Positions 8,075 through 15,839 of a DNA stretch of 64,000 nucleotides are shown one piece after another. The stretch covers positions 13,919-77,918 of the forward strand of contig JAIRSK010000020.1 of the NCBI GenBank assembly GCA_031255495.1. The letters are read 5' to 3'. The notes beneath the pieces were generated by a model that did no database searches, was not told the DNA's origin, and saw nothing but the letters and a program-made list of their open reading frames with translations. Every line of letters starts with the position of its first letter. Within the stretch, counting starts at the first letter, position 1. The DNA is from Endomicrobiellum devescovinae (lineage in GTDB: Bacteria; Elusimicrobiota; Endomicrobiia; Endomicrobiales; Endomicrobiaceae). Position numbers and translations under genes: made by a program.

Positions 8075-8851
8075 CTAAGACATTAGCTCTTTAAGTTTTA
8101 AGTTAATATTGCCGCTTCTCATCAATTCTTCGCCAATTAAAACAGCATTAATATTGTTTGCTTTTAGCATGTCTATGTGTTCTTTTGTTTTAATTCCGCT
8201 TTCTGAAACAAAAATTTTATCATTAGGCACAAGCTTGCGAAGTCTTATAGTATTATTTAAATCCACTTTAAAATTTTTAAGATTTCTATTGTTTACTCCT
8301 ATGATTTTAGCCCCAATGTTTAATGCCATATCAAGTTCTTTTTCATTATGAACTTCAACAAGGCAAGATAGACCAAGTACATTTGCTATTTCAAAAAAAT
8401 CTTTTAAAACTGGATTGTCTAAAATAGAGCATATTAAAAGTATTGCGTCTGCCCCTATAATTTTAGATTCATATATCTGATAAGAGTCTATTATAAAATC
8501 CTTACGCAATACAGGAACGGTAACAATATCTTTTATTTCTTTAAGATAATCTCTGTTTCCAAGAAAAAAGTCAGGCTCGGTAATAACAGAAATTGCAGCA
8601 GCTCCAGAGTTTTGATATTCCATAGCTATTTCTTTATAATTAAAATTATCTGAAATTAGCCCTTTTGACGGAGACGCTTGCTTTATCTCGCAAATAAAGT
8701 TTATGCTCGGTTTTGACAATGCTTCTTCAAATTTATAAGACAATTTTTCTGCTGTGTTTAATGCTTCTTTTTTTACTACATCAAAAGATTTTTTACTTTT
8801 CTCTTTATTTACTCTTATTCTTGTGGCAGCAACTATTTTGTCTAAAATCAT
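8075..8851 (-). CDS. trpC: Indole-3-glycerol phosphate synthase
   Basis: TrpC carries out ring closure and decarboxylation of CdRP to indole-3-glycerol phosphate. The 258-residue protein shows the signature FICEIKQASPSKG, the RKDFIID strand (catalytic Lys), the GVNNRNL motif and SESGI near the end. It sits between trpD and trpF with spacings of about 10 nt. Confidence 0.96.
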   Translation of the reverse strand: MILDKIVAATRIRVNKEKSKKSFDVVKKEALNTAEKLSYKFEEALSKPSINFICEIKQASPSKGLISDNFNYKEIAMEYQNSGAAAISVITEPDFFLGNRDYLKEIKDIVTVPVLRKDFIIDSYQIYESKIIGADAILLICSILDNPVLKDFFEIANVLGLSCLVEVHNEKELDMALNIGAKIIGVNNRNLKNFKVDLNNTIRLRKLVPNDKIFVSESGIKTKEHIDMLKANNINAVLIGEELMRSGNINLKLKELMS

Positions 8852-8860
8852 ATAAACCTC

Positions 8861-9874
8861 TCAATTAAAACTGTTGGACATTTTGATAAAGTCATTTAAT
8901 TTGTTTAAAGCTTTTTTGCTGTCTATCATCTCTTGAGCAATTTTTATACACTCTCTTAGAGTTACGTCATTGTAAAACATATACAAACATACGGCGGAAT
9001 TTAAAACGACAGTATCTCTCTTTGCTCCATGCTCGCCGTTTAACACGCTTAAGGCAATTTCTTTATTTTTTTCAGGAGATCCTCCTATAAGCTCAGATAA
9101 TTTGCACCTTTTTAATCCAAACTGTTCAGGAGTAATAAAGAAACTGTTTATTTTGCCGTCATTTACTTCACAAACAGTTGTAGTATCAGACAAAGTAACT
9201 TCGTCAAGACCGTCATGTCCATGCACAACCATCGCTCTCTTTACGCCAAGGTTTGCAAGAACATTGGCTATAGGTTCAACAAGGTTCTCATCATAAACAC
9301 CTATAAGCTCATAATTCGCTCTAGCAGGGTTTGCCAAAGGTCCTAAAATGTTAAATATTGTTCTTATACCTAGTTCTTTTCTAACTTTAGCAACATACTT
9401 CATTGACGAATGAAATGTCTGAGCCATTAAAAAACATATGCCTGTTTTTTCTAATACTTCTTCACACTGATTAGGAGTAAGCATTACGTTTACACCTAAA
9501 GCTTCAAAAATGTCCGCACTACCACATTTGCTAGATACACTTCTGTTTCCGTGCTTTGCAACGGGAATTCCTGCAGCAGCAATTACCAAAGAAGATATTG
9601 ACGAAATATTAAACGTTGCAAGTTCGTCCCCTCCTGTGCCTACAATATCAAGCACATCATATTTAGGGTTTAACTTTTGACATTTTTCTCTCATAACCAT
9701 TGCGCAAGCTGTTATTTCTTCTATTGTTTCACCTTTAAGCCTTAACGCCGTTAGAAAAGATGCAATTTGTGCGTCTGTAGCGGCACCGTCCATTATCTCG
9801 CTCATAACTTGTTTTGTTTTATCTATTGTAAGATTTTGTTTGTTTACTATTTCGTATATTGATTCTGTTATCAT
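8861..9874 (-). CDS. trpD: Anthranilate phosphoribosyltransferase
   Basis: TrpD transfers phosphoribose from PRPP to anthranilate. The 337-residue class IV phosphoribosyltransferase contains the PRPP-binding glycine loop DIVGTGGDE, the KHGNRSVSS motif and the FNILGPLANPA block. The length is standard. It is separate from trpG (no GAT fusion) and starts 8 nt after the trpG stop. Confidence 0.97.
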   Translation of the reverse strand: MITESIYEIVNKQNLTIDKTKQVMSEIMDGAATDAQIASFLTALRLKGETIEEITACAMVMREKCQKLNPKYDVLDIVGTGGDELATFNISSISSLVIAAAGIPVAKHGNRSVSSKCGSADIFEALGVNVMLTPNQCEEVLEKTGICFLMAQTFHSSMKYVAKVRKELGIRTIFNILGPLANPARANYELIGVYDENLVEPIANVLANLGVKRAMVVHGHDGLDEVTLSDTTTVCEVNDGKINSFFITPEQFGLKRCKLSELIGGSPEKNKEIALSVLNGEHGAKRDTVVLNSAVCLYMFYNDVTLRECIKIAQEMIDSKKALNKLNDFIKMSNSFN

Positions 9875-9882
9875 GTTTGCCT

Positions 9883-10461
9883 CTATTTAAAATTTTGTAA
9901 CTTAAGAAAATTTTCAATTATTGTTATTCCGTTTTTTGTAAGTATTGATTCAGAGTGAAACTGAACTCCATAAATATCAAAATCTTTATGTTTCACACCC
10001 ATTGCCTGAGACTCTTCATCTTCGGCTATTACAAGTAAGTCATCTGAAAAACTAGCTCTACTAGCAACAAGAGAATGGTATCTTGCAGCTGTAATAACAG
10101 GAGAAAGACCTTTAAAAATAGGGCTGCCATTAGCAATGTGTATATTGCTTGTCTTGCCGTGCATCAACTTTTGCGCATATGTAATTTTTGCTCCGAAAAC
10201 TTCGCATATAGCTTGATGCCCTAAACAAACGCCAAGTATAGGAACCCTCTCTTTAAAATATTTTATTGCCTCTTCACATATACCAGCAGCGTTTGGTCTT
10301 CCGGGTCCTGGAGAAATTATTAAATGTGTAAATTGCAAATTATCCATTTCCTTAACTGTCATTTCGTCATTCTTGACGACTCTAACATCTTTATTTATAG
10401 CTCCAACATATTGGTAGAGGTTATAAGAAAAACTATCATAATTATCTATAATCAAAATCAT
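9883..10461 (-). CDS. trpG: Anthranilate synthase glutamine amidotransferase subunit
   Basis: TrpG supplies ammonia from glutamine to TrpE. It is a class I glutamine amidotransferase with oxyanion loop PGPGRP, nucleophile Cys in ILGVCLGHQAI, and the His-Glu pair in GVQFHSES. An upstream in-frame Met would lengthen it to 212 residues, but the MILIIDNYDSF start at 10461 is chosen: GGAGG sits 5 nt upstream and the ATG overlaps the trpE stop by 4 nt, giving 192 residues. In many bacteria this subunit is shared with PabB; no pabB is seen here. Confidence 0.95.
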   Translation of the reverse strand: MILIIDNYDSFSYNLYQYVGAINKDVRVVKNDEMTVKEMDNLQFTHLIISPGPGRPNAAGICEEAIKYFKERVPILGVCLGHQAICEVFGAKITYAQKLMHGKTSNIHIANGSPIFKGLSPVITAARYHSLVASRASFSDDLLVIAEDEESQAMGVKHKDFDIYGVQFHSESILTKNGITIIENFLKLQNFK

Positions 10462-11924
10462 AATTCCTCCGTTTGCGCCAAATTCAATGCATTTATAATT
10501 GCTTGAGCTTTTTGACAACATTCGTTATATTCTTTTTCAGGATTGCTATCTGCAACGATACCAGCGCCTGATTGAACATAAACTTTTCCATTCTGAAGTT
10601 TTGCCATTCTTATTGCAATACACATATCCATGTTTCCTGCAAAATCTATGTAACCTATTGCGCCACCATAAGTTCCGCGTTTATGCTTTTCAAGTTTATT
10701 TATAATTCCGCATGCAGTTTTTTTAGGCGCTCCAGACAAAGTCCCTGCCGGCAAAACTGCAGATAAAGCGTCTAAATGATCGTATCCTTTCTTTATCCTT
10801 GATTTAATTACAGAAGTTATGTGGCTAACATGCGACAACTTTAGAATTTTCATATGTTCAGTTACTACAACGGAGCCAAATTCACTTATTTTGCCTAAAT
10901 CATTTCTTCCCAAATCTACAAGCATATTATGCTCCGCAATTTCTTTTTCATCTTTTAGAAGCTGCGATATGAGCATTTCATCTTCAACATCATTTTCACC
11001 ACGTCTGCATGTGCCGGCTAGAGCATAATTCGTTAATTCCCCATCTTTCAATGTAACAAGTGTTTCAGGAGAAGCACCTGCAATTTCAATATCTCCAAAA
11101 TTTAAATAAAACATGTACGGCGATGGGTTTATAGTCCTTAATATTCTATAAGCCTTGAGAAGACTGCCTTCAAAATCTGCTTCCGTTCTGTTTGATAGCA
11201 CAGCTTGAAAAATATCGCCTTCAGAAATATGATGCCTTATCTTTCCAACCATTATTTTAAATTCTTCTTTACTGTAAAGCATTTTAAAGTCTGATTTGAG
11301 TTTTGATTTATCATCTTTCTTTACTAATGTACTTTTTATAAGCTCTTCTACTTCTTTAATTTTTTTCTCTGTTTTCTTAAACTCATCTTCAAAATTTTCC
11401 ACAGGAGTGTTTACTACAATAAAAATTTTTTGCTTTAAATGATCAAAAGTCACAACAGTATCAAAAAGCATAAGGTAAAAATCGTCAAAGCCATCATTGT
11501 TAGAATTTAAAAGATTTACAGATTTTTCGTTATATTTAAAAAAATCATAAGAAAAATAACCGACAAAACCTCCTGTAAATAACGGCATATATTCAAGTCT
11601 GGGACTTTTATATTGAGAAATAATATTCCTCAACGATGTTACGGGATCATTTGTAATTATTTCTTCCTTTTTTTCGCCGTCTATAAAAATTTTATTGTCT
11701 ATGCATCTAACTGTAAGTTTTGGATTGGATCCAATAAAAGAATACCTACCCCAGCTACGACTGTTTCCGACGCTTTCTAATAAAAAACTCTTTTTGTTTT
11801 TCTCCATAAAATTCTTGACAACTTCTACAGACGTTTTAATATCTGCGAAAATCTCTTTACATACAGGAATCACGGTGTAATTGCCAAAATACTTTTTTGC
11901 TTCCTCTACTTGAGGTTTAATCAT
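10458..11924 (-). CDS. trpE: Anthranilate synthase component I
   Basis: TrpE converts chorismate to anthranilate, the first committed step to tryptophan. The 488 residues include the N-terminal LLES segment (feedback Trp site in the family) and the chorismate-binding domain with ALAGTCRRG, DLGRNDLGK, GTLSGAPK and YGGAIGY motifs. The LLES element suggests feedback inhibition is retained. It is the first gene of the operon, read from a T-box leader, with GGGAG about 5 nt before the ATG. Confidence 0.96.
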   Translation of the reverse strand: MIKPQVEEAKKYFGNYTVIPVCKEIFADIKTSVEVVKNFMEKNKKSFLLESVGNSRSWGRYSFIGSNPKLTVRCIDNKIFIDGEKKEEIITNDPVTSLRNIISQYKSPRLEYMPLFTGGFVGYFSYDFFKYNEKSVNLLNSNNDGFDDFYLMLFDTVVTFDHLKQKIFIVVNTPVENFEDEFKKTEKKIKEVEELIKSTLVKKDDKSKLKSDFKMLYSKEEFKIMVGKIRHHISEGDIFQAVLSNRTEADFEGSLLKAYRILRTINPSPYMFYLNFGDIEIAGASPETLVTLKDGELTNYALAGTCRRGENDVEDEMLISQLLKDEKEIAEHNMLVDLGRNDLGKISEFGSVVVTEHMKILKLSHVSHITSVIKSRIKKGYDHLDALSAVLPAGTLSGAPKKTACGIINKLEKHKRGTYGGAIGYIDFAGNMDMCIAIRMAKLQNGKVYVQSGAGIVADSNPEKEYNECCQKAQAIINALNLAQTEEL

Positions 11925-11951
11925 TTCCTACTCCCTTTGCCAAAGACAGAC

Positions 11952-11998
11952 AAAAAAAACGTCCGTCCAAAGCACAAAATATGTCAAGGACAGACGTT
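11952..11998 (-). terminator. T-box regulated terminator
   Basis: On the minus strand AACGTCTGTCC pairs with GGACGGACGTT (one G-U pair) and is followed by eight T residues, 27 nt before the trpE start codon. It partly excludes the antiterminator formed with the T-box sequence. Confidence 0.88.
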
Positions 11999-12267
11999 AA
12001 AATTTGTCCGCGGTGCCACCTTGATTTATAGGCAAAGCAATAAAAAGCTAAACCTATACTCTTTTCAGAGCGCCAACACGCTCGTCGCAAGTAACGCATG
12101 CGATGCGTCGCGGAATACTAGGGATTTATAATCCTTTTGACCGCGCCCTCTCTGGTCCATTTGATAATCTGCGTTGTGCGGGAATCTCAGCTGCGCCCGC
12201 TCTTTGTAACTGCACAATTACCGTTATCTCCACATCAACGGTTTTGAGGGGAATACCCTCTATAGTC
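11952..12267 (-). promoter_or_regulatory. T-box leader of the trp operon
   Basis: The untranslated leader of trpE contains the T-box hallmark AAGGTGGCACCGCG (minus strand, 12022-12009), which pairs with the uncharged tRNA acceptor end in the antiterminator. It is followed by a GC-containing terminator with a T8 tract (11952-11998). About 300 nt of structured sequence upstream fits Stem I to III. A candidate specifier UGG codon, in AAATGGACC, lies at 12159-12157, consistent with tRNA-Trp, but I could not fold Stem I fully to prove that it lies in the specifier loop. Low charged tRNA-Trp would allow read-through into trpEGDCFBA. Confidence 0.9.
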
Positions 12268-12273
12268 AATTTG

Positions 12274-12302
12274 ATATTAGTACAAGTTATACTAAATGTC
12301 AA
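12274..12302 (-). promoter_or_regulatory. Sigma-70 promoter of the trp operon
   Basis: On the minus strand there is a perfect -35 TTGACA (12302-12297), a 17-nt spacer and -10 TAATAT (12279-12274). The predicted transcript start is near 12267, which gives a leader of about 340 nt before trpE, a usual T-box length. Confidence 0.85.
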
Positions 12303-12315
12303 CTTTTAGTTCGGC

Positions 12316-12338
12316 AAAATCCTAAAGTTTATCGGATT
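12316..12338 (-). terminator. Weak terminator after the autotransporter gene
   Basis: AATCC and GGATT pair around an 11-nt loop on the minus strand, followed by TTTG. The short stem makes this a weak candidate. It lies between the autotransporter stop and the trp promoter. Confidence 0.35.
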
Positions 12339-12353
12339 AGATAGTTCAATTGT

Positions 12354-14891
12354 TTAATTGCTTATCTTCTTTTCATAAAAATCTTTTTGGAGAATGTTAA
12401 ATTTAAAATTTGCACCTACATTACAGTAAAATCCTCTTTTAATATCAAGGTCTGAGACAATACTGTTTAGATTTGCGTAAACCCCTAAATATTTAGTAAT
12501 GTCATAAATTATTCCTAATCCGAATATAACATTGAATAGATCATTTTCTAAACCTTTAATATTCATCTCTTGCAAACCATTTTTTAATTTTGCTTTAACA
12601 TCACCTGTCCTTCCATAAAGAAATAAATATGCCTTTAATTCTGCCTGCCATTTAAATTTTGACTCAATGCCATTGTTTACTCGCAATCCAAATAATGTTT
12701 CAGCCATATTATAAGAATTACTGAATACGTTCAAATCTGCGGCGTTAGCTCCTTTTTCAATAAAATCATCTGTATGAACATAACTGTAGAAAAGACTAAC
12801 AAAAGGTTTTATACATAGCGTATTGTTATAGTAATGATTGTACGCTAGTTCCGCAGCAGCATTAACATTATACCCTGCAAATTCTGCCCCTGTTTTTCTT
12901 TTTAAAAATTTTACGTTTCTTTTAGAAGTGTATTTATCTCTACCGCCAATAAGCAGAACTCTTGTCTCCAAATTATTATCAAAAAAATATGAACCATAGC
13001 AGCCAACATTATATCCATTTATATCAACTTTATCGTCATTCTGACTGGAATTAGAATCAACAGAGCCAACAGTTATACCAAAAACATGAGCATCTTCTTT
13101 TAATATGTCAAAGCCTACTTGAAAACCCTTCTGATATGATTTAAAGTCGTCCTGAGAATTATTGTCGCCTTTGCATAAATTATTTGCGCTATACCAATGA
13201 CCCCATATATTTCTCTTGCTTAATGCGCCATCGTTTGAGAAATAGTTTCTTTCAAGTCTTGATAAAATATTATTTCTTACAGCGTTTAACGCCGGAACTG
13301 TAATCGCATTAGCGTAAACATATCCTGAAAGATCATTCAAAGCAGCTTTTATGTTTACAATATTATCCTTATAGTGCGGATCTATTTTATCTATCGTATC
13401 AATTATAAAAAATAAATCACCTACGGCATCTCCATAATCACTATCCAAAGCAAAAGCTACGCTACGTTCATTATCTGATAAACCGTCAACACTACTTAAT
13501 TGATCAACTTGAAGCGTCAAATTAACTTCATGCCACAAGTTTGGATTTCCGCTAACGCCATAATCAATAGCCGAATGAACTCTAGTCATAAAACAACCTT
13601 CAGAATTAGTATTGTCAAAACTGATAGAGCCACTACCACCGCTGCCACCAACACTTGTTGCCACAATTATATTGTATGTTACGCTTCCAGAATAAACACC
13701 TGAAAATACAGCTTTGATCTTGCTGCCATCCATTTGTGCCCTATTTTCAATAATTATTTTGTCTGAAAATTTATTCTCCAAATTTATGTCATAACATATA
13801 GAAGCTGAGGAAGTTAATTTGAAAAATTTCAACTCGCTTGAGCTTTGAGTTCTCATATTTATAAAAACGCCTGTCGCAAAATAAACCTCCCTAGCATAAA
13901 AAGTTGATCCATCACCAAAATTCATAACGCCTTCATAAACATTAAATGTTCTAAGATCAAAATCACCATTAAAAACAAGAGTTCCCTTTCCAGTTTTATT
14001 AACAATACTATCACTATTGTCACATAATATTCCGCCGTCAAGAGTTATTGTTCGGGAAACAGCCGCATCAAAGATTAAAGTATTTCCTCCCTGTATGTAT
14101 ATGTCGTTTCTTATATAAGCACCAAGCTCATTTTGCATTGTATTGCCAGAAAATGACATATCTTTTGTTACGGCTTTAAATGTTGAAATACTTCCTCCAT
14201 TTAGGAATATTGCGCCACCTAATCTGCTGGCTTTATTGTTAACAAAATATCCTCCGTCATTTAAACTAACATCGTTTGAATATACTGCTCCTCCCAAAGA
14301 CGCTTCATTGCTTTCTGCCACAACATAAGAATTAAAAACTACGCTTCCTGAAGAACAATAAATAACTCCGCCGACTCCGCTTAAAGCGACATTTTCCTTA
14401 AATATTACATTGTCCGTAAAAGTTAGAGTCCCTGAAGATAAAAACACGGCTCCGCCGGAGCCTTCGCTGGCAGTATTTTGTATAAAAGACACATTCCCGT
14501 TTAATGTGAAATTCTCTCCGGGAACGCAAATTGCAGCGCCACCTCTAAAAGAACTTCCTTTATACGTACCGCCTTTTAAAACTAAACCGTCTATAGTTAA
14601 AGATGTATTCAAAGAATTTTCAGGAAGAGAAAAAAAGTTATTGTTTTTGTTTGCAGTAAGAGTTCTTATTATATTGGAATTGTTGGTAGAAAGTTTTCCA
14701 CCTGATTGAAGAGCAACTGATGTTGACAGAAAAAAGTCGCCATAGAAAATACCTGCGGTGTCAGCGTTAAGAGCTGCCCAATTAGCAGGGTTATCCACAT
14801 CTGTTTGTGTTTTAAAATCTACAGCGTGCAGAAACGCTGTAATGTAAAAGAAAAAGCAAATAATAGATACTATTACTTTTAACTTTTTCAT
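12354..14891 (-). CDS. Autotransporter with polymorphic-protein-like beta-helix passenger
   Basis: This is a predicted surface or secreted adhesin-type protein, exported by Sec and then by its own C-terminal barrel. The 845 residues begin with a signal peptide (about 1-23). Residues about 80-330 carry repeated GGA(I/V) and F-x-x-N elements, the pattern of chlamydial Pmp proteins and other right-handed beta-helix passengers. Residues about 565-845 have the alternating pattern of an autotransporter barrel (GHWYS start, YNVNAAAELAYN, GLRVNNG). The protein ends FKFNILQKDFYEKKISN, so about ten residues extend past the expected last barrel strand. It stands alone, and the host target is unknown. 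Confidence 0.88.
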   Translation of the reverse strand: MKKLKVIVSIICFFFYITAFLHAVDFKTQTDVDNPANWAALNADTAGIFYGDFFLSTSVALQSGGKLSTNNSNIIRTLTANKNNNFFSLPENSLNTSLTIDGLVLKGGTYKGSSFRGGAAICVPGENFTLNGNVSFIQNTASEGSGGAVFLSSGTLTFTDNVIFKENVALSGVGGVIYCSSGSVVFNSYVVAESNEASLGGAVYSNDVSLNDGGYFVNNKASRLGGAIFLNGGSISTFKAVTKDMSFSGNTMQNELGAYIRNDIYIQGGNTLIFDAAVSRTITLDGGILCDNSDSIVNKTGKGTLVFNGDFDLRTFNVYEGVMNFGDGSTFYAREVYFATGVFINMRTQSSSELKFFKLTSSASICYDINLENKFSDKIIIENRAQMDGSKIKAVFSGVYSGSVTYNIIVATSVGGSGGSGSISFDNTNSEGCFMTRVHSAIDYGVSGNPNLWHEVNLTLQVDQLSSVDGLSDNERSVAFALDSDYGDAVGDLFFIIDTIDKIDPHYKDNIVNIKAALNDLSGYVYANAITVPALNAVRNNILSRLERNYFSNDGALSKRNIWGHWYSANNLCKGDNNSQDDFKSYQKGFQVGFDILKEDAHVFGITVGSVDSNSSQNDDKVDINGYNVGCYGSYFFDNNLETRVLLIGGRDKYTSKRNVKFLKRKTGAEFAGYNVNAAAELAYNHYYNNTLCIKPFVSLFYSYVHTDDFIEKGANAADLNVFSNSYNMAETLFGLRVNNGIESKFKWQAELKAYLFLYGRTGDVKAKLKNGLQEMNIKGLENDLFNVIFGLGIIYDITKYLGVYANLNSIVSDLDIKRGFYCNVGANFKFNILQKDFYEKKISN

Positions 14892-14948
14892 CTAATAAGA
14901 TTTTATATAATACTTTAAGATGTGTAAATAGGGATAGACAACTTAAAG

Positions 14949-15218
14949 TTAGTCATTAACCGAAAATCTGTACTCTATTTCGTCTGGCGATGCAACGTTT
15001 AATTCGCTGCGAACCATTCTTTCTAAATAAGAAGGCTCATTTTCAAGATAATATATTCTTTTTTTAAGCAATTCGTTTTGATATTGAGCATATTTAATAC
15101 CTCTATTTAATTTATTTATCTCAAAACATCGTCTAACAAGTGTCCTATTTCCTTCATTAAAAATTAAAATCAAGAGAAAAACTAGCAATATAATATAACG
15201 AATTTTTATTTTTTTCAT
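14949..15218 (-). CDS. Septum formation initiator family protein (DivIC/FtsB-like)
   Basis: This small bitopic membrane protein of 89 residues has a single N-terminal transmembrane helix (about 7-21), a heptad-like coiled coil (about 35-60) and the family's LERMVRSELNVASPDEIEYRF tail, where DivIC/FtsB proteins usually read ARxELGMVxPGE. The role inferred from the family is a scaffold of the divisome linking FtsQ and FtsL-like partners. It is the last gene of the leuS-lptE run, 26 nt after the lptE-like gene. Confidence 0.82.
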   Translation of the reverse strand: MKKIKIRYIILLVFLLILIFNEGNRTLVRRCFEINKLNRGIKYAQYQNELLKKRIYYLENEPSYLERMVRSELNVASPDEIEYRFSVND

Positions 15219-15244
15219 AGTTTTATTTTTAACAATATATTTAA

Positions 15245-15826
15245 TTATTGCGCAGGAACTTTTTTTTCTGATATGCTAGTTGCGGAGCCAAAACCTTTAA
15301 TAACCCTTCTTACAATATTTCTAGACATCTTAATCCAAACAATTTCTCTTGCCTCTTCTTCACTCATTCCATCATCTATAGAATCTTTTCCGCTTGGTCT
15401 TCTATTTATATCGCGATAAATTTGTATTCCTTCCATATTTGGCTCAGTCCATAGAGTTACATTATTGTCATTATCAACTAATGAAACACTTGCAATAATC
15501 CACATTTTATATTGCTCTGCGACATTGTTTATATCATAGGTAAGCGGCTGCAAAATGTATCTCTTAATTATCACCGTAAGAACTCCGTCTGCATCTTTTT
15601 CTTTGTTTACTAAAGATAAACGCCCGCTGTTAATTATTTCTTCTATAACTTCGTTTGTAAATTTTGATTCTATCCCAAATTGGTTAGTATTATTCCCAAA
15701 AGGTTTAACATAAACTTTTTTAATATGTTCTGGCAAGAGTTGAACTGCTGGCTCATATAGAGATGTGCATGAACTGAGACTTATAAACAAAAAAGCCGCA
15801 AATAAATAAACAATAATTTTTTTCAC
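15245..15826 (-). CDS. LptE-like outer-membrane lipoprotein
   Basis: This predicted lipoprotein of 193 residues has a signal peptide with lipobox LSSC and acylated Cys about residue 20. The following VYVKPFGNNTNQFGIESKFTNEV motif, and the strand-rich body with a long amphipathic helix, are typical of the LptE/LPS-assembly family, which plugs the LptD barrel. The GTG start is chosen because GGAGG lies 4 nt upstream. It lies between leuS and divIC, and the leuS-lptE neighbourhood recurs in other Gram-negatives. Confidence 0.8.
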   Translation of the reverse strand: MKKIIVYLFAAFLFISLSSCTSLYEPAVQLLPEHIKKVYVKPFGNNTNQFGIESKFTNEVIEEIINSGRLSLVNKEKDADGVLTVIIKRYILQPLTYDINNVAEQYKMWIIASVSLVDNDNNVTLWTEPNMEGIQIYRDINRRPSGKDSIDDGMSEEEAREIVWIKMSRNIVRRVIKGFGSATSISEKKVPAQ

Positions 15827-15839
15827 AGAGCCTCCATAA

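Noticed and set aside
10462..10521. Longer trpG N terminus inside trpE
   Set aside because: The extra 20 residues are just trpE's end in another frame; the conserved MILIIDNYDSF start has a strong ribosome site and ATGA overlap.
11917..12131. Open frames on both strands over the trp leader
   Set aside because: They coincide with the T-box, terminator and promoter, have no ribosome sites, and the peptides look like nothing.
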